Shown: positions 33,896 through 45,339 of the stretch, piece by piece | How positions within the stretch are numbered: the first letter of the stretch is position 1 | How the letters are laid out: each line of letters opens with the position of its first letter | DNA from: Mixophyes australis | Lineage: Eukaryota; Chordata; Amphibia; Anura; Limnodynastidae | Assembly (NCBI GenBank): GCA_036250195.1 | Contig: JAVHZZ010000002.1 | Coordinates: 280,508,960 to 280,572,959, forward strand | Direction: 5' to 3' | Length of the DNA: 64,000 nucleotides | The notes under the pieces: model-generated | The model's database searches: none | What the model saw: only the letters and a program-made list of their open reading frames with translations | What the model was told of the DNA's origin: nothing | Made by a program: the position numbers and the translations under genes

Positions 33896-35255
33896 TAGAA
33901 ATGGGCGGGCTCGGTTCCCTGAGATCCAAATCCATCCGAATTTCGCCTATCCGAGTACTGAGCCGAGCCGAGCAGGCTCGGTACTCTCCCGCCCATTCGG
34001 AATCTAAATCGAGGCAAAACGTCATTGTGACGTATTCGGATTTCTGAGCTCAGTTCTCGCGAGATTTGAAAAGCATAAATACCCGCCTCCACAGCAATCC
34101 ATCGCCATTTGACAGAGGGAGAGAGCAGGGCTAGGGCACAGGCTATATTAGCGCAGGGACAGAGCAATAATTGGACACATTATTGTTTCTATTCTATTCT
34201 ATACAATTCTAATATTAATACCATTTGTATTAGCAATTGTTAGAGCAGTAAGAGAGGAGGATAGAGGAGGCTTTTTTTTTCTTAAATTTTTGCTTTTGGG
34301 GTGTCCCATATTCCCCAGTGTTTTACAGTAATTTTTCTGGCTGTCAAAAGTCATATTTGTCAGCAGTATCTAAAACAATATTTTGCACTCAAAGTGATTT
34401 TGGGGTGTCCCAAATTCCCCAGTGTTTTACAGTAATTTTTCTGGCTGTCAAAAGTCATATTTGTCAGCAGTATCTAAAACAATATTTTGCACTCCAAGTG
34501 CTTTTGGGGTGTCCCATATTCCCCAGTGTTTTACAGTAATTTTTCTGGCTGTCAAAAAAAATCATATTTGTCAGCCGTATCTATCTAATACAATTTTTGG
34601 CACTACAAGTGCTTTGGGCTCATTAAAATGGATTCAAAGCAGTCCACATATGAGCAGAATCAGCAACCAGGTTCTGTCACCAGTCCTGATGGTAGTGTTC
34701 CCAGTACGTCATCTGGGAAAGGCGATGTAAAAGTACATAGTCTTTTTAAATCAGGGAAAAAAACACACACCAAAATTTTTTTTACCGTGTTGAAGCGAAA
34801 AAGAAGTGTAACTGAGGAAAAGTTAAGTGCCGATAAAAAAAAAATTGCCAACATGCCATTCTACACACGCAGTGGCAAAGAAAGAATGAGGCCTTCGCCT
34901 TTCTCTATTAGTGGCAGATCCAAAAATTTTACCAAGCCTTCTTCTTGTACGGTCACTCGTGAGCAAGCAAAACCAAGTCATTTGGAGTCTAAAAGTGGTG
35001 CACTACTACTGTTACGCGTCAAAGCCGAGCTGCAAGAAAACAGTAAGGCATTAGAGGATAATGTATGTTCAGAATCAGAAATTACACCAATCCCTGTGGA
35101 GAGTCCATCCACCAGTGGTATGTTTAATCGTGAGCATTCTGATAATGTACCCATAAAGAAGGGCCCTTTCAGCAGTTCTGCTGATGTGTGCCTGAACAGC
35201 CCGAGTGTAGCCCGTGATACACCAAGTGAGGATGACACTTTGGAATTAGAAGAGT
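33896..35255 (+). pseudogene. 5' part of a second BED-hAT copy
   Basis: The left end TAGAAATGGGCGGGCTCGG, the GACGT-containing leader, ATAAATACCCGCC and three leader repeats lead to an ATG at 34628 (MDSKQSTYEQNQQ). The frame stays open for 224 codons through RVKAELQENSKALEDN and SESEITPIPVESPSTSG, then stops after a divergent end at 35302. It parallels 21950-23390 closely. Here the N-terminal frame is unbroken where the first copy is frameshifted at about 22925 and 23275. The BED finger and catalytic core are missing, so it is a truncated element. Confidence 0.85.
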
Positions 35256-35560
35256 CATTGATGAAGAGGAAGACAAGCAGGCTTGTCTACTGCGTTATAT
35301 AGGTAACACCCAAAGAGAAGAGCTCCATTGCTCCATTGCTAATTGTAATTGCTGAAAAATAAATAATAGGGCTGACAGTCTTGGTCTAAATCTGCAGTTA
35401 CATTTTATTGTACCATAGCTCACTGAGAAACAGGAGAGGTGGCAGGGTTCAGTGCTAATCTTCCTCAAACAATACTAATTCATCCCACCAGCATAAAAGT
35501 CTGTGTACTATGATGTAATTGCCGATAATGGCCTTCCAAATGGAATTAGTAGTTCATTTT
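35256..35560. other. Unassigned spacer between inverted hAT halves
   Basis: I see no gene or recognisable repeat in this 300-bp stretch. It contains TTGCTCCATTGCTCCATTGC and an AATAAATAATAGG segment. It joins a plus-strand hAT 5' part to a minus-strand hAT 3' part. Confidence 0.4.
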
Positions 35561-36983
35561 AGGGCAGAGCTATCACGATTTTTGGCCAATTCTTTTACAG
35601 CAGAGCAAATATCAAAATGTTGTGCGGAATCATCTGCATCACCACTGGGTGTCTTGGGAAAGCAATTTTTTTACAGCAAGCAGTTGCCAGAGAAACTGAA
35701 AGAGAAGACGTCTAAACAAGATGTTGATAGGTCTTGGATCCTTGCGAAGCAAATTAAGTATTTTGTCTACAATTAAAATATAGTTAGCACATTTACTTTC
35801 TTTTATTTCACATGTTAAATTTCTGTAGCTCCTTGTCAAAATGTATTATTAAGGCAATTACTTGACTCAAGCTAACCGTGTCTGCACTCTCTTCACAGGT
35901 GACTACTTCGCTGGACTAAAGTACATTCCCCTCAAATGCTAGTCTTCTTGCAGCTGCTGCATTCTCCTACATGCTGTTGCAGAAAACAGAAATTGCCCCT
36001 AAATTTTTCCGGACACAAACAGCATCTCCTGCATGTCATTTTTTATAAGTTCTGTAACACCAAGTTGATTGTAGGGCAGCACAGTGGCCTAGTGGTTAGC
36101 ACTTCTGCCTCACATCACTGGGGTAAAGAGTTTGATTCCCAACCATGGCCTTATCTGTGTGGAGTTTGTATGTTCTCCATGTGTTTGCGTGGGTTTCCTC
36201 CGGGTGCTCCGGTTTCCTCCCACACTCTAAAAACATACTGGTAGGTTAATTGGCTGCTAACAAATTGACCCTAGTCTGTCTGTCTGTGTGTGTTAGGGAA
36301 TTTAGACTGTAAGCTCCAATGGGGCAGGGACTGATGTGAATGAGTTCTCTGTACAGCGCTGCGGAATTAGTGGCGCTATATAAATAAATAAATGATGATG
36401 ATGATGATGATTGTGTATGCAAAACAGGAAATGTGATGGAATTCAACCCCGCTGTAATGCTTGAACAATATTGGGATTGTCATCAGAAATGACATATCCT
36501 CAGGAGAGTCCAAGCAGGATTAGCCATCTTTCAATGACATCCCTTAGTTTTTGGAACAGATTGTCAGCTGTATGCCTCTTAGTGAAGCTTAGTGAAGCTG
36601 CTGATACACAGAGTAGCCTACTTCTGAAAAATGTGACATACTTGGGTACATGCTGCTGCTGTCCCTGCTGGTGTCGAATGACCAACCCAGTGGGCTGTCA
36701 CAGTCATATAATCTTTACTTTGCCCAGTTCCGCTTGCCCACATATCTGTGGTTAAGTGTACAGTAGGTAGAATGGCATTTTGTAGCCCAATGATTACATT
36801 TTTATGAACTTTCTGGTAGAGGTGAGGAATAGCTTTTCTAGTAAAATGGTGTCGTGATGGAATTTGGTAATAGGGACAGAAGACCTCAAGTAACTGTCTA
36901 AAACCAGCTGCATTAATAATGGACATTGGACGCAGATCTAATACTAGCATAGTCCTTATGGCGTCTGTGATCCGCTTTGCGAC
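35560..36983 (-). pseudogene. BED-hAT catalytic region on the minus strand, SINE-interrupted
   Basis: On the minus strand the region runs from the middle to the C-terminal part of the hAT transposase. At 36618-37013 it reads FRQLLEVFCPYYQIPSRHHF, LTTDMWASGTGQSKDY and TVTAHWVGHS. Next come an interrupted CFAHT..NLV block around the SINE at 36074, and lysine-rich or AESSA-type C-terminal sequence at 35560-35800 that aligns with 50590-50930. Large internal parts are deleted and frames are broken. It is cut at 36983 by the gypsy LTR. Relative to 33896-35255 it lies in the opposite orientation. Confidence 0.8.
36074..36411 (+). mobile_element. V-domain SINE with L2-like tail (copy 2)
   Basis: It starts GGGCAGCACAGTGGCC, with TAGTGGTTAGCACTTCTGCC (A-box area) and GTTTGATTCCC (B-box), the V-type block, and a tail TACAGCGCTGCGGAATTAGTGG followed by (ATG)n. 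It interrupts hAT sequence, and the flanks GATTGTA and GATTGTG form a short imperfect duplication. It is therefore younger than the hAT fragment. Confidence 0.92.
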
Positions 36984-37695
36984 TGTTAGGAACCCCAGCA
37001 GCCAGTACCACAAATCCGGGGTCTACTCCAAAATCCTGGTGTTCACTGTTGCCCCTAGTGGTGGGGACAGACTTGGCTGCAGACAAACGGAGGGTCGTGA
37101 GATGGGTACCGGCTGCGGAGAACCCAGGAATGGAGAGTTATGGCAGACTGCATATCCTGAAAACGAGCCGAGGTCAGGGGTCACTTGCAGAAAAGGATAG
37201 TCAAAAACACGCCAAAGGGTCAGGGTCATGAGCAGGTCAGCAGAATACGAGGTACAGGCCAAAATATAAGGGACACAGGCAAGAAGGCAAAATCCAGAAA
37301 GCAGGCAAAAGGTCACAACGGCAATCCAACACAAACTGAGAGCAGGTCAGCACTAGTGCACTACACAAACTTTATAACCGGCAGGGAGGCTAAGCCCTCC
37401 TTACCTTATATACTGACATGGGCCAATCAGGGTTTAGCCCTGTAATGATTGACAGAGTGGGCCCAAATAAGGGTTTGATTTATTAGCCCACAGGCTAGAC
37501 ATTTAGCGCATGCGCCCAGCTTCAGCACTTGCCGGGGTGCACCGCTTCATACACTCAGCGTCCGGCAATTGCCTTGACAATGGCCGGGCCCGAGTAACAG
37601 GAAATGACGTCCTGGCCGTCTTCATGACGACCGGGACGCTCGTTGGGGCAGGAAGTGAGTCGCAGTGGTGCCAGTGGCTGCCACGGCTCCTGACA
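36984..37695 (-). repeat. Gypsy 3' LTR, complete (712 bp)
   Basis: On the plus strand it runs from TGTTAGGAACC to GCTCCTGACA. On the minus strand it therefore starts TGTCAGGAGC, directly after the polypurine tract, and ends GGTTCCTAACA. It contains the U3 part (about 37510-37695, with GACGTCC and CCCGGCC) that the other LTR has lost. Confidence 0.9.
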
Positions 37696-37699
37696 GTAC

Positions 37700-39083
37700 C
37701 CCCCCCCCTTGAGGAGGGGTCAAAGGACCCCGACATCCAGGCTTCTTAGGAAACTGTTTAAAGAATTTTTTAATAAGTCTATCAGCATGAAGACAGTGTT
37801 GTGGAATCCAGGCACGTTCCTCCACACCACGGCCTTTCCATCAGATCAGAAAATGTATTTGCCCCTGAACTTTTTTAGAATCCAGTATTTTCTGTTTCAA
37901 AAATTCTTGGTGCCCTTTCACATTAACCGAATGAGGCCTCCAAGGACCTGAATTTACTAGAAAAAATTACAGGTTTAAGCAGGGAACAATGAAAGGTATT
38001 TGGAATTTTCAAAGAGCGTGGAAGTCTCAACCTAAAAGCCACAGGATTTACTTGCTTGATAATTAAGAAAGGACCAATTAATCTTGGGCCGAGCTTTTTA
38101 CACGGTTGTCTAAGCCTGATATTCCGGGTGGAAAGCCACACCCTCTGACCCACTTTGAACGAGCATTTCCTACGGTGATGAGCCGCAAATTTCTTGGAGT
38201 TGAATGAGGCTCGTTTTAAGGCAGAGTGAACCTTCTTCCAGATGTTTTTCAGACAGGAAGCCGTGGAATGTATACCAGGGAGCGCAGAAGGATTGAGCAA
38301 AGCCAGAGAGTTGGACCTGGGGTGGTAACCAAAGTTGCAATAGAATGGGGAGGCACAGGTGGAGGAATGGCAAGAATTGTTGTATGCAAATTCTGCCCAT
38401 GGTAAGAGCGTTGACCAGTTATTGTGGAATTCAGAAGTGTATAAATGTAGAAATTGTTCTGAGGATTGATTAACCCTTTCAGTTTGTCCGTTGGATTGTG
38501 GATGGTATGCAAAGGAAAGGCTGATGTTTGTTCCCAACAGTGCACAGAAGGATCTCCAGAATTGAGCAATAAATTGAGAGCTGTGGTCTGAAACAATATC
38601 CAATGGTAACCCATGCGGTCGAAATACATGCTGGATAAAAAGTGATGCCAAGGTCTGTGCACTAGGAAGTCTGGTTAGGGGTAGGAAGTGGGCCATTTTG
38701 CTGAAGCGGTCAACCACTACCCAGATAGTATTGTGGCCTGCAGAGGAAGGGAGTTCCACAATAAAATCCATTGACAAATGTGTCCAAGGCCTGGTAGGAA
38801 GTGATAATGGCATAAGCTGACCCGAAGGTCGGTTCCTAGGGGTTTTATTTTTAGCACATGTTTCACAGGAGATAACAAAATCTCGAACGTCTGAAGACAT
38901 GGTGGGCCACCAAACAGAGCGTGAGAGATTCTCTGTGGTTTTAAAGATACCGGGATGTCCCGCAGTTTTATGATCGTGGGCCTCAGTTAGGACTGCTTTT
39001 CGGAGATGAACTGTTACAAATAAGTGGTTTGCAGGTGTCTCAAAGGGAGCCAGTTTTTGGAATCTGCGAAGAGTTGCACCCAA
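37700..39083 (-). pseudogene. Gypsy integrase and chromodomain
   Basis: The 386-codon frame (39083-37923) holds the zinc-binding HHCC region (HDHKTAGHPGIF ... CETCAKNK), the catalytic core with MDFIVELP (Asp), DIVSDHSSQF (Asp) and SNGQTERVNQ (Glu), and the C-terminal region with KVGQRVWLSTRNI. A further frame at 37825-37700 has RAWIPQHCLHADRLI, the end of a chromodomain that would target the element to histone marks. The two parts are separated by a frameshift or deletion near 37910. The N-terminus is cut by the hAT insertion at 39085. The catalytic triad is intact. Confidence 0.9.
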
Positions 39084-39084
39084 G

Positions 39085-41334
39085 CAGAGCTGGATTAAGG
39101 CTTCGGGGGGCCCGGGGCACTTAAGACAGGGGGGCCCCTAAGATCTAAAATTAAGGGCATAGTGACACATCCTGCATTACATCACGTACAGCCCACAGTA
39201 TGACACTTACAGCTCTCCCAGAGGGCTCGTTTAGGTTGTCTGCATAAGAAAAATCATTGCTTCCACAAACTAAAATACTGTACATTAAAACAATCATCAA
39301 AACACCACATTAAAATGGGTATTGACACCACACATTAAAACTAGCAATGATATCACACATTAAAAATACCATTGATAATGTACACTAAAACTAGCAATGA
39401 TACCGCACGCTAAAACTAGCAATGATACCGCACTTTAAAAATAAAATTTATAATGCACATTAAAACTAGCAGTTATACCGCAAATTAAAATACCATTGAT
39501 AATGCATCACTGGGCATGGCCAGGCCACCCTCCTACAGACAAAAAAACTGCATTGTTGTGTACACCATTGAACGGTCACCAAAAATTGGGATTGTCCCAC
39601 TAGAATCACAACATTTCACAGACTTTGCTGCTCTCTCCTACCTGTTCTTCTCACTTTCACCACCTGTGCTGCAGGTTTCTTTAGTTGCGGCTTGTCTGGA
39701 TCCTGGAATGTTAGGGGCCCTATTTGGAGAAAAAAATGGGTACATTCAGAAAATTACAGCCACCCCCAGCGTTAAATCAGTACCACCCATGATTAATAAT
39801 TAGGCCTTCCTCCAGCCCCAGGATTAAAATAATAGTATTCACATTTAATAAATAAACCTATTTCCCTCCCTACAAACAGCCCCAGCAATAAATTAATAGT
39901 ATTTACATTTCAGAAATATACCTATTTCCCGCAACCGTCACTGCCATTAAATAATTCATAGGCACATTTAATAAAGGGACCTCATTCTCCCCAAACCACC
40001 CCATCTTAAATTAATTGTCCCCACTATTGTGTCTCTCCCCCCCCTTTTTCCTCATGCTGTGTCTCTCACCCTTTTTTCTTATACTGTGCCTTTCTCCCCC
40101 CTTTTTTCTCATGCTGTGCCTCTCCCCCTTTTTCCTTACTGTGCCTCTCTTCTCCCCCTTTTTCCCCCATAGTGTGCCTCTCCTCTCCCCCTTTTTCCCC
40201 CATAGTGTGCCTCTCTTCTCCCCCTTTTTCCTCCATACTGTGCCTCTCCTCTCCCCCTTTTTCCTCCATACTGTGCCTATTCTCCCCCTTTGTCCTCCAT
40301 ACTGTGCCTCTCTTCTTTCCTTTTACCTCCATACTGTGCCTCTCTTCTCCCCCTTTTACCTCCATACTGTGCCTCTCTTCTTTCCTTTTACCTCCATACT
40401 GTGCCTCTCTTCTTTCCTTTTACCTCCATACTGTGCCTCTCTTCTTTCCTATTACCTCCATACTGTGCCTCTCTTCTTTCCTTTTACCTCCATACTGTGC
40501 CTCTCTTCTTTCCTTTTACCTCCATACTGTGCCTCTCTTCTTTCCTATTACCTCCATACTGTGCCTCTCTTCTTTCCTATTTCCTCCATACTGTGCCTCT
40601 CTTCTTTCCTATTTCCTCCATACTGTGCCTCTCTTCTTTCCTATTTCCCCCATAATGTGCCTCTCTTCTTTCCTTTTACCTCCATACTGTGCCTCTCTTC
40701 TTTCCTTTTACCTCCATACTGTGCCTCTCTTCTTTCCTATTACCTCCATACTGTGCCTCTCTTCTTTCCTATTTACTCCATACTGTGCCTCTCTTCTTTC
40801 CTATTTCCCCATACTGTGCCTCTCTTCTTTCCTATTTCCTCCATACTGTGTCTCTCTTCTTTCCTATTTCCTCCATACTGTGCCTCTCTTCTTTCCTATT
40901 TCCTCCATAGTGCCTTTCTGCGTTATTCCCTTTTTTTTTACTTACCTTTCTGTTAGCTTCTTTTTTCTCCTCTCTTCTGTCTTCTTTTTTCTTTCCTGGT
41001 CCTCTCCGCGCTGCTCCTCACTGAATGACAGGCGTGACTTGATGACGTCACGCCTGTCATTCAGTATCAACAGTGCAGAGAGGAGGGAGGAGGAGGGACG
41101 CCAGCGCCGCGGTGAGGTGAGGTATCTTTTTTTTTTTTTTTTTTTACTACCCGGCTCCCCCCACCAACGAAGGGAGCCCCCCCCTTCCGCCGCCGCCGCC
41201 GCTACAAAGAAAAGTAAAAATAAAAATAAAAAAAATCAGTAGAAGTTATGCGCGCGGCGGCGGGGGGCCCTCGGAGAGAGGGGGGCCCGGGGCACGTGCC
41301 CCCTGTGCCCCCCCCCCCCCTTAATCTGGCTATG
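39085..41334. mobile_element. 2250-bp non-autonomous hAT with CT-rich minisatellite
   Basis: The ends are CAGAGCTGGATTAAG and, inverted, CATAGCCAGATTAAG. The 8-bp duplication CACCCAAG lies at 39077-39084 and 41335-41342 and splits the gypsy pol gene exactly. Inside are an AT-rich repeat zone (AAAACTAGCAATGATAC, 39290-39500), a segment matching 13980-14060 in inverted orientation, a 32-bp tandem array (40020-40915) and an inverted GACAGGCGTGACTTGATGACGTCACGCC motif near 41030. It has no transposase. Confidence 0.92.
40020..40915. repeat. 32-bp CT-rich minisatellite
   Basis: About 27 units of CTGTGCCTCTCTTCTTTCC plus TTTTACCTCCATA, with diverged units on the left and homogeneous ones in the middle. 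The period was measured between successive CCTCCA words at 40391 and 40423. Because 32 is not a multiple of three and the unit lacks stop codons on this strand, long frames open in all three phases (up to 356 codons). These are not genes. Confidence 0.95.
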
Positions 41335-41526
41335 CACCCAAGTCCTGGGCTAAACCAGCATGGATAATTGAAGATGGTACAATCGGCAGTGGTCTCTGAA
41401 CTGGTGCATGATGAGAGGCAAAACTTCTAGATAGGACATCAGCCTTTGTGTTCTTTGATTCTGGCCTATAACTAATAATGAACTGAAAACGAGTAAAGAA
41501 AAATGACCAACGGGCCTGCCTCGGAT

Positions 41527-44057
41527 TTAATCTTTTGCTGATTCAATATATTGCAGGTTCTTATGGTCAGTGATGACTGAGATGACATGAATGGCTCCTT
41601 CCAACCAATGACGCCATTCCTCAAAGGCCCATTTAATGGCTAAAAGTTCCCGATTACCAACATCGTAGTTGGCCTCTGCAGAAGAGAATTTGCGGAAGAA
41701 GAACGCAAGGAAATAGTCGGTGATTATCAGGATCTTTTTGAGAGAGAACAGCACCCGCACCAATATCAGAGGCATCAACTTCCAGAATGAAAGGCAGTGT
41801 CAGGATTCAAACCCAGGGCTTCTGCCTCCCTGGACTGCTTCTCTGCTGACTGAGCTATTCTGGCTGCTGGACAGTTCCTTGTCTTTATTCAGTGTTCTAG
41901 ATCAGTTCCAGTGATCTCCTGATCTTCCAGCATGCCTTAGCTCCACCCCTTGACTTCCTATAAGAGCCTGGCCAGTTCCTGTCTCCAGTGCCTGATTATT
42001 GTGCTCTGTGCCTGTGATCTAGCTCCTGCTCCTGTTCCTGTCTACCTGCATATACTACACGTGTACCGACCTTGGCTTGCCCTCCACTACGCTTCTGCCT
42101 CAACCTTTGGACCGCTACGCCTCTCTGTGTACCGAACCCGGCTTGATTGACCTATCTTCCATCTTATCTCCTGTTAGCCAGCCTTCCTCCCTGCCACTGA
42201 GCTCCTATCCAGTCTCCGGACCGTGACAGGCAGCTCCTGATTGGGATGTCTTAAGACAGGGGCGGAGATGAATGACTTTTTGAGAGCCTGGAAGGAGTTA
42301 ATCGCTTCAGAGGACCAATTACCAGTATCTGCCCCTTGTGCCCCTGGTGAGGGCAACAATGGGAGCCACCAAATCAGAAAACCCATGGATAAACCTTCAG
42401 CAGTAGTTTGCAAAGCCCAAGAACCTTTGTACTGCTTTTAGATTAACGGGATGCACCCAATGCAGAATAGCTTGGACTTTACTTGGGTCCATAGAAAAAC
42501 CAGAAACGGATATAATATATCCCAGAAAAGATACATTTTGAACTTCAAACTCGCATTTTTCAAGTTTGGCAAACAAGTGGTGGTCCCATAATTTATGGAG
42601 TACTTGCTGAACATGAAGCCGATGCTGAGACAATGAATGGGAATATATCAGTATGTCATCTAAATACACAACCACGAACCGATCAAGGAATTCCCTGAGG
42701 AATTCATTAATGAGGTCTTGGAAGACCGCTGGTGCGTTATAGAGACCGAACGGCATAACTAAATACTCATAGTGACCAGATTAAGTATTGAAAGCCGTTT
42801 TACATTCATCTCCTTCTCGGACGCGGATGAGGTTATAAGCCCCGCGTAGGTCAATCTTGGTGAAGATGATCGCACCTCTGAGTTGGTTAAACAAAACCGA
42901 GATGAGCGGAAGGGGGTAGGTATTTTTAATAGTGATCTTGTTGAGGCCCCTAAAATCAATGCACGTACGTAGCTCACCATCCTTTTTCGAGACAAAGAAG
43001 CAGCCAGCTCCCACAGGTGATTTTGAAGGCCTAATAAAGCCTTTCTGCAAGTTCTCTTTAACGTATTGTTGCATGGCTTTGGTTTCAGGGCCTAAGAGTG
43101 AGTATAGCCTCCCTTTCGGTAACCTAGCGCCAGGAATCAGGTCCATGGCACAATCGAAATCCCGGTGAGGAGGCAAGGTGTCAGCTTCTTTCTTAGAGAA
43201 GACATCCCAGAATTCATGGTACTGTGGAGGTAGTAAGTCAGAAGTAGACTGCAACATCCGGAGGGGTAATTTCAGACAAGACTGAGAACATGAAGACCTC
43301 CACTGAGTAATCTCCCCTTGTGCCCAATCGATTACAGGATTATGAAGTCGCAGCCAGGGATGCCCTAGTATCACTGGTACAGATGGACAGTGAATCAAGT
43401 AGAAAATCAGGGTTTCTGAATGGAGGGTTCCCACTGTTAGATGTAAGGGTGGTGTTTCATACACAACCTTGCCACCTGGGAGAGATTCTCCATCTAACCC
43501 ACATACAGTAATAACTGTACTGGTATTCTGAAAAGCAATCCCTGAGGATTTAGCAAAGCCTATGTCTAGAAAATTCCCAGTGGCACCACTATCAATAAAA
43601 GCTGAGGTGTCTGCAGAATAGGCACCATAAGTGATGTGTGCGGGAACCAACAATGCATTTTTTGAGGAGATGAATTGTAGACCTAGGTGAATCTCCTCTT
43701 TATCTCCTAGGCCAGATCTTTTTCCGGCTTGTTAAGACAAGAGTGAGAAAAATGTCCTTTGGTGCCACAGTAAAGGCACAAGCCTTGAGTTCGTCTTCTG
43801 GCTTTTTCTTCTGCCGAGAGGCGGTAAGCCCCTAATTGCATCGGTTCTTCTGGGTCCAATGGTACCGAAGCAAATAAAGACGGTAGACCAGACGGTGTCT
43901 CTTTCTCCGCTTTCCTCTCCCTGATCAGCCTATCAATTTTGATGGAGAGTTGCATCAGGCCTTCCAATGATGTTGGTGGAGGGTATTGTACCAATGCATC
44001 CTTGATCTGTTCCGACAGACCTAACCAAGTTGACTGCGAAGCGCAGGGTCGTTCCAT
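41527..44057 (-). pseudogene. Gypsy pol: protease, reverse transcriptase, RNase H
   Basis: From right to left: the end of gag with a CCHC zinc knuckle (CLYCGTKGHFSHSC, about 43740), protease with [12 protein letters not shown] (about 43600), and reverse transcriptase with [13 protein letters not shown], then after a stop codon at 42781 [15 protein letters not shown] and [12 protein letters not shown] (catalytic YLDD). The connection sequence FQALKKSFISAPVLRHP is interrupted by the solo LTR at 41798-42228. RNase H follows with [14 protein letters not shown] and [20 protein letters not shown], ending at the hAT insertion. Apart from the insertions there is one in-frame stop and at least one frameshift (about 41700), so decay is light. 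Confidence 0.92.
41798..42228 (+). mobile_element. Solo LTR nested in gypsy pol, GGCAG TSD
   Basis: The stretch runs from TGTCAGGATTC to GGACCGTGACA, with perfect 5-bp duplications GGCAG at 41793-41797 and 42229-42233. Five-base duplications and TG...CA ends define an LTR. Its sequence is not the LTR of the host gypsy. It resembles the plus-strand LTR at 51518 in layout, with CCTGTTCCTG and GACCTTGGCTTG-type words, so a related gypsy family is likely. Confidence 0.9.
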
Positions 44058-44596
44058 TCACTGTTGGCAGACCAACGCCTGAACTCGGCACAGAATTCTT
44101 CAGCAGAGCGTCGGCCCTGTTTCAGAGCCCTAAGATGAGCCTCAGCTGAAGCCACTCGATCTGGATCATCATAGATTAGGCCCAGAGCGTCAAAGAATGC
44201 ATCCACGGAGAGAAGCGAAGGGCTGGCAGACGGTAAACTAAAGGCCCAGGACTGGGGGTCACCTTAAATAAGAGATATAATAATCCCAACCCTTTGTTGC
44301 TCAGAACCAGATGAACAAGGTTTTAAGCTAAAATAAAGCTTACAGCTTTCTTTGAAATTTCGAAACAAATGTCTTTCCCCGGAAAAGCGGTCTGGCAAAT
44401 TCATCTTTGGTTCAGGAGCAGGTACCAACGAACTTTGTTGGACTTCCGCAGTCCTGGAAGCTTCCTCTTGTGCCGCTAGCCATTGCGACAATCCCTGGAC
44501 CACCTGAGACAGGGTTTGAATCTGTCCAGCTAGAACTTGGGCTGTAGAGGGATTCATCCTGCTTCCTTCCATGAATAATCCTCTCCAGAACTTCAC
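43980..44596 (-). pseudogene. Gypsy gag
   Basis: The capsid-type frame starts near MNPSTAQVLAGQIQTL (about 44560) and contains LPDRFSGERHLFRNFKESCK, typical of chromovirus-like vertebrate gypsy gag. It breaks at about 44265 and resumes in another frame with FFDALGLIYDDPDRVASAEA and GRRSAEEFCAEFRRW, then LGLSEQIKDALVQYPPP. It would package the element's RNA. The two frame changes (about 44210-44265 and 44040) inactivate it. The zinc knuckle at its C-terminus is described with pol. Confidence 0.88.
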
Positions 44597-44609
44597 TGGC
44601 CGGTTATAA

Positions 44610-45133
44610 TGTTAGGAACCCCAGCAGCCAGTACCACAAAACCCGGAGTCTACTCCGAAAGTCTGGTGTTCACTGTTGCCCCTAGTGGTGGGGACAGACT
44701 TGGCTGCAGACAAACGGAGGGTCGTGAGATGGGTACCGGCTGCGGAGAACCCAGGAATGGAAAGTTATGGCAGACCGCGTATCCAGAGAACGAGCTGAGG
44801 TCAGGGGTCACTTGCAGAAAAGGATAGTCAAAAACATGCCAAAGGGTCAGGGTCACGAGCAGGTCAGCAGATTCTGAGGTACAGGCCAAAATATCAGGGA
44901 CACAGGCAAGAAGGCAAAATCCAGAAAGCAGGCAAAAGGTCACAACGGCAATCCAACACAAACAGAGCAGTTCAGCACTAGTGCACTACACAAACGCTAT
45001 AACCGGCAGGGAGGCTAAGCCCTCCCTGCCTTATATACTGACATGGGCCAATCAGGGCTTAGCCCTGTAATGATTGACAGAGTAGGGCCAAATAAGCAAG
45101 GTTTGATTTATTAGCCCACAGGCTAGACATTTA
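44610..45133 (-). repeat. Gypsy 5' LTR, truncated at its outer end
   Basis: It matches the left LTR from TGTTAGGAACC up to GGCTAGACATTTA, where identity stops. The roughly 190 bases that would form the start of U3 are missing. Differences from the partner are few (for example TCCAAAATCC against TCCGAAAGTC). The sequence just inside, TTATAACCGGCC on the minus strand, should hold the primer-binding site, but I could not match it to a tRNA. Confidence 0.88.
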
Positions 45134-45339
45134 AATAATTTACTAATCGCGGCTTCTTTATCCAGTTTATTTGAAGTATTACGGGTGTTTATTAAGGAAT
45201 CGACACAAAATTTGGACCCCTAGGGTAACTTTTTCTCCTGAATCTAAAAATCCAAACCAAATTACTGTATCTGCCTCATGTTTTGCGTTACGGCAAAAAC
45301 ACACGTTTTTCAAATATCATTAAAAATGCTAGATTCAAT

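Larger units (their letters stand above)
36984..45133 (-). mobile_element. Gypsy LTR retrotransposon with chromodomain, nested insertions
   Basis: The order on the minus strand is 5' LTR (45133-44610, truncated), gag, protease, reverse transcriptase, RNase H, integrase, chromodomain remnant and 3' LTR (37695-36984). A purine run ending GGGGGGGGGGTAC abuts the 3' LTR and is the polypurine tract. The two LTRs are nearly identical where they overlap, pointing to recent insertion. A 2250-bp hAT (39085-41334) and a 431-bp solo LTR (41798-42228) were inserted later. The right LTR lacks its outer part of about 190 bp, so no target duplication can be read. Motifs place it near vertebrate chromovirus-type gypsy elements. 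Confidence 0.92.

Noticed and set aside
40015..41242. Open frames of 313 and 356 codons rich in Leu, Ser and Pro
   Set aside because: They lie in the 32-bp minisatellite, are open in all three phases and have no domain. The open frames are a product of the repeat unit.
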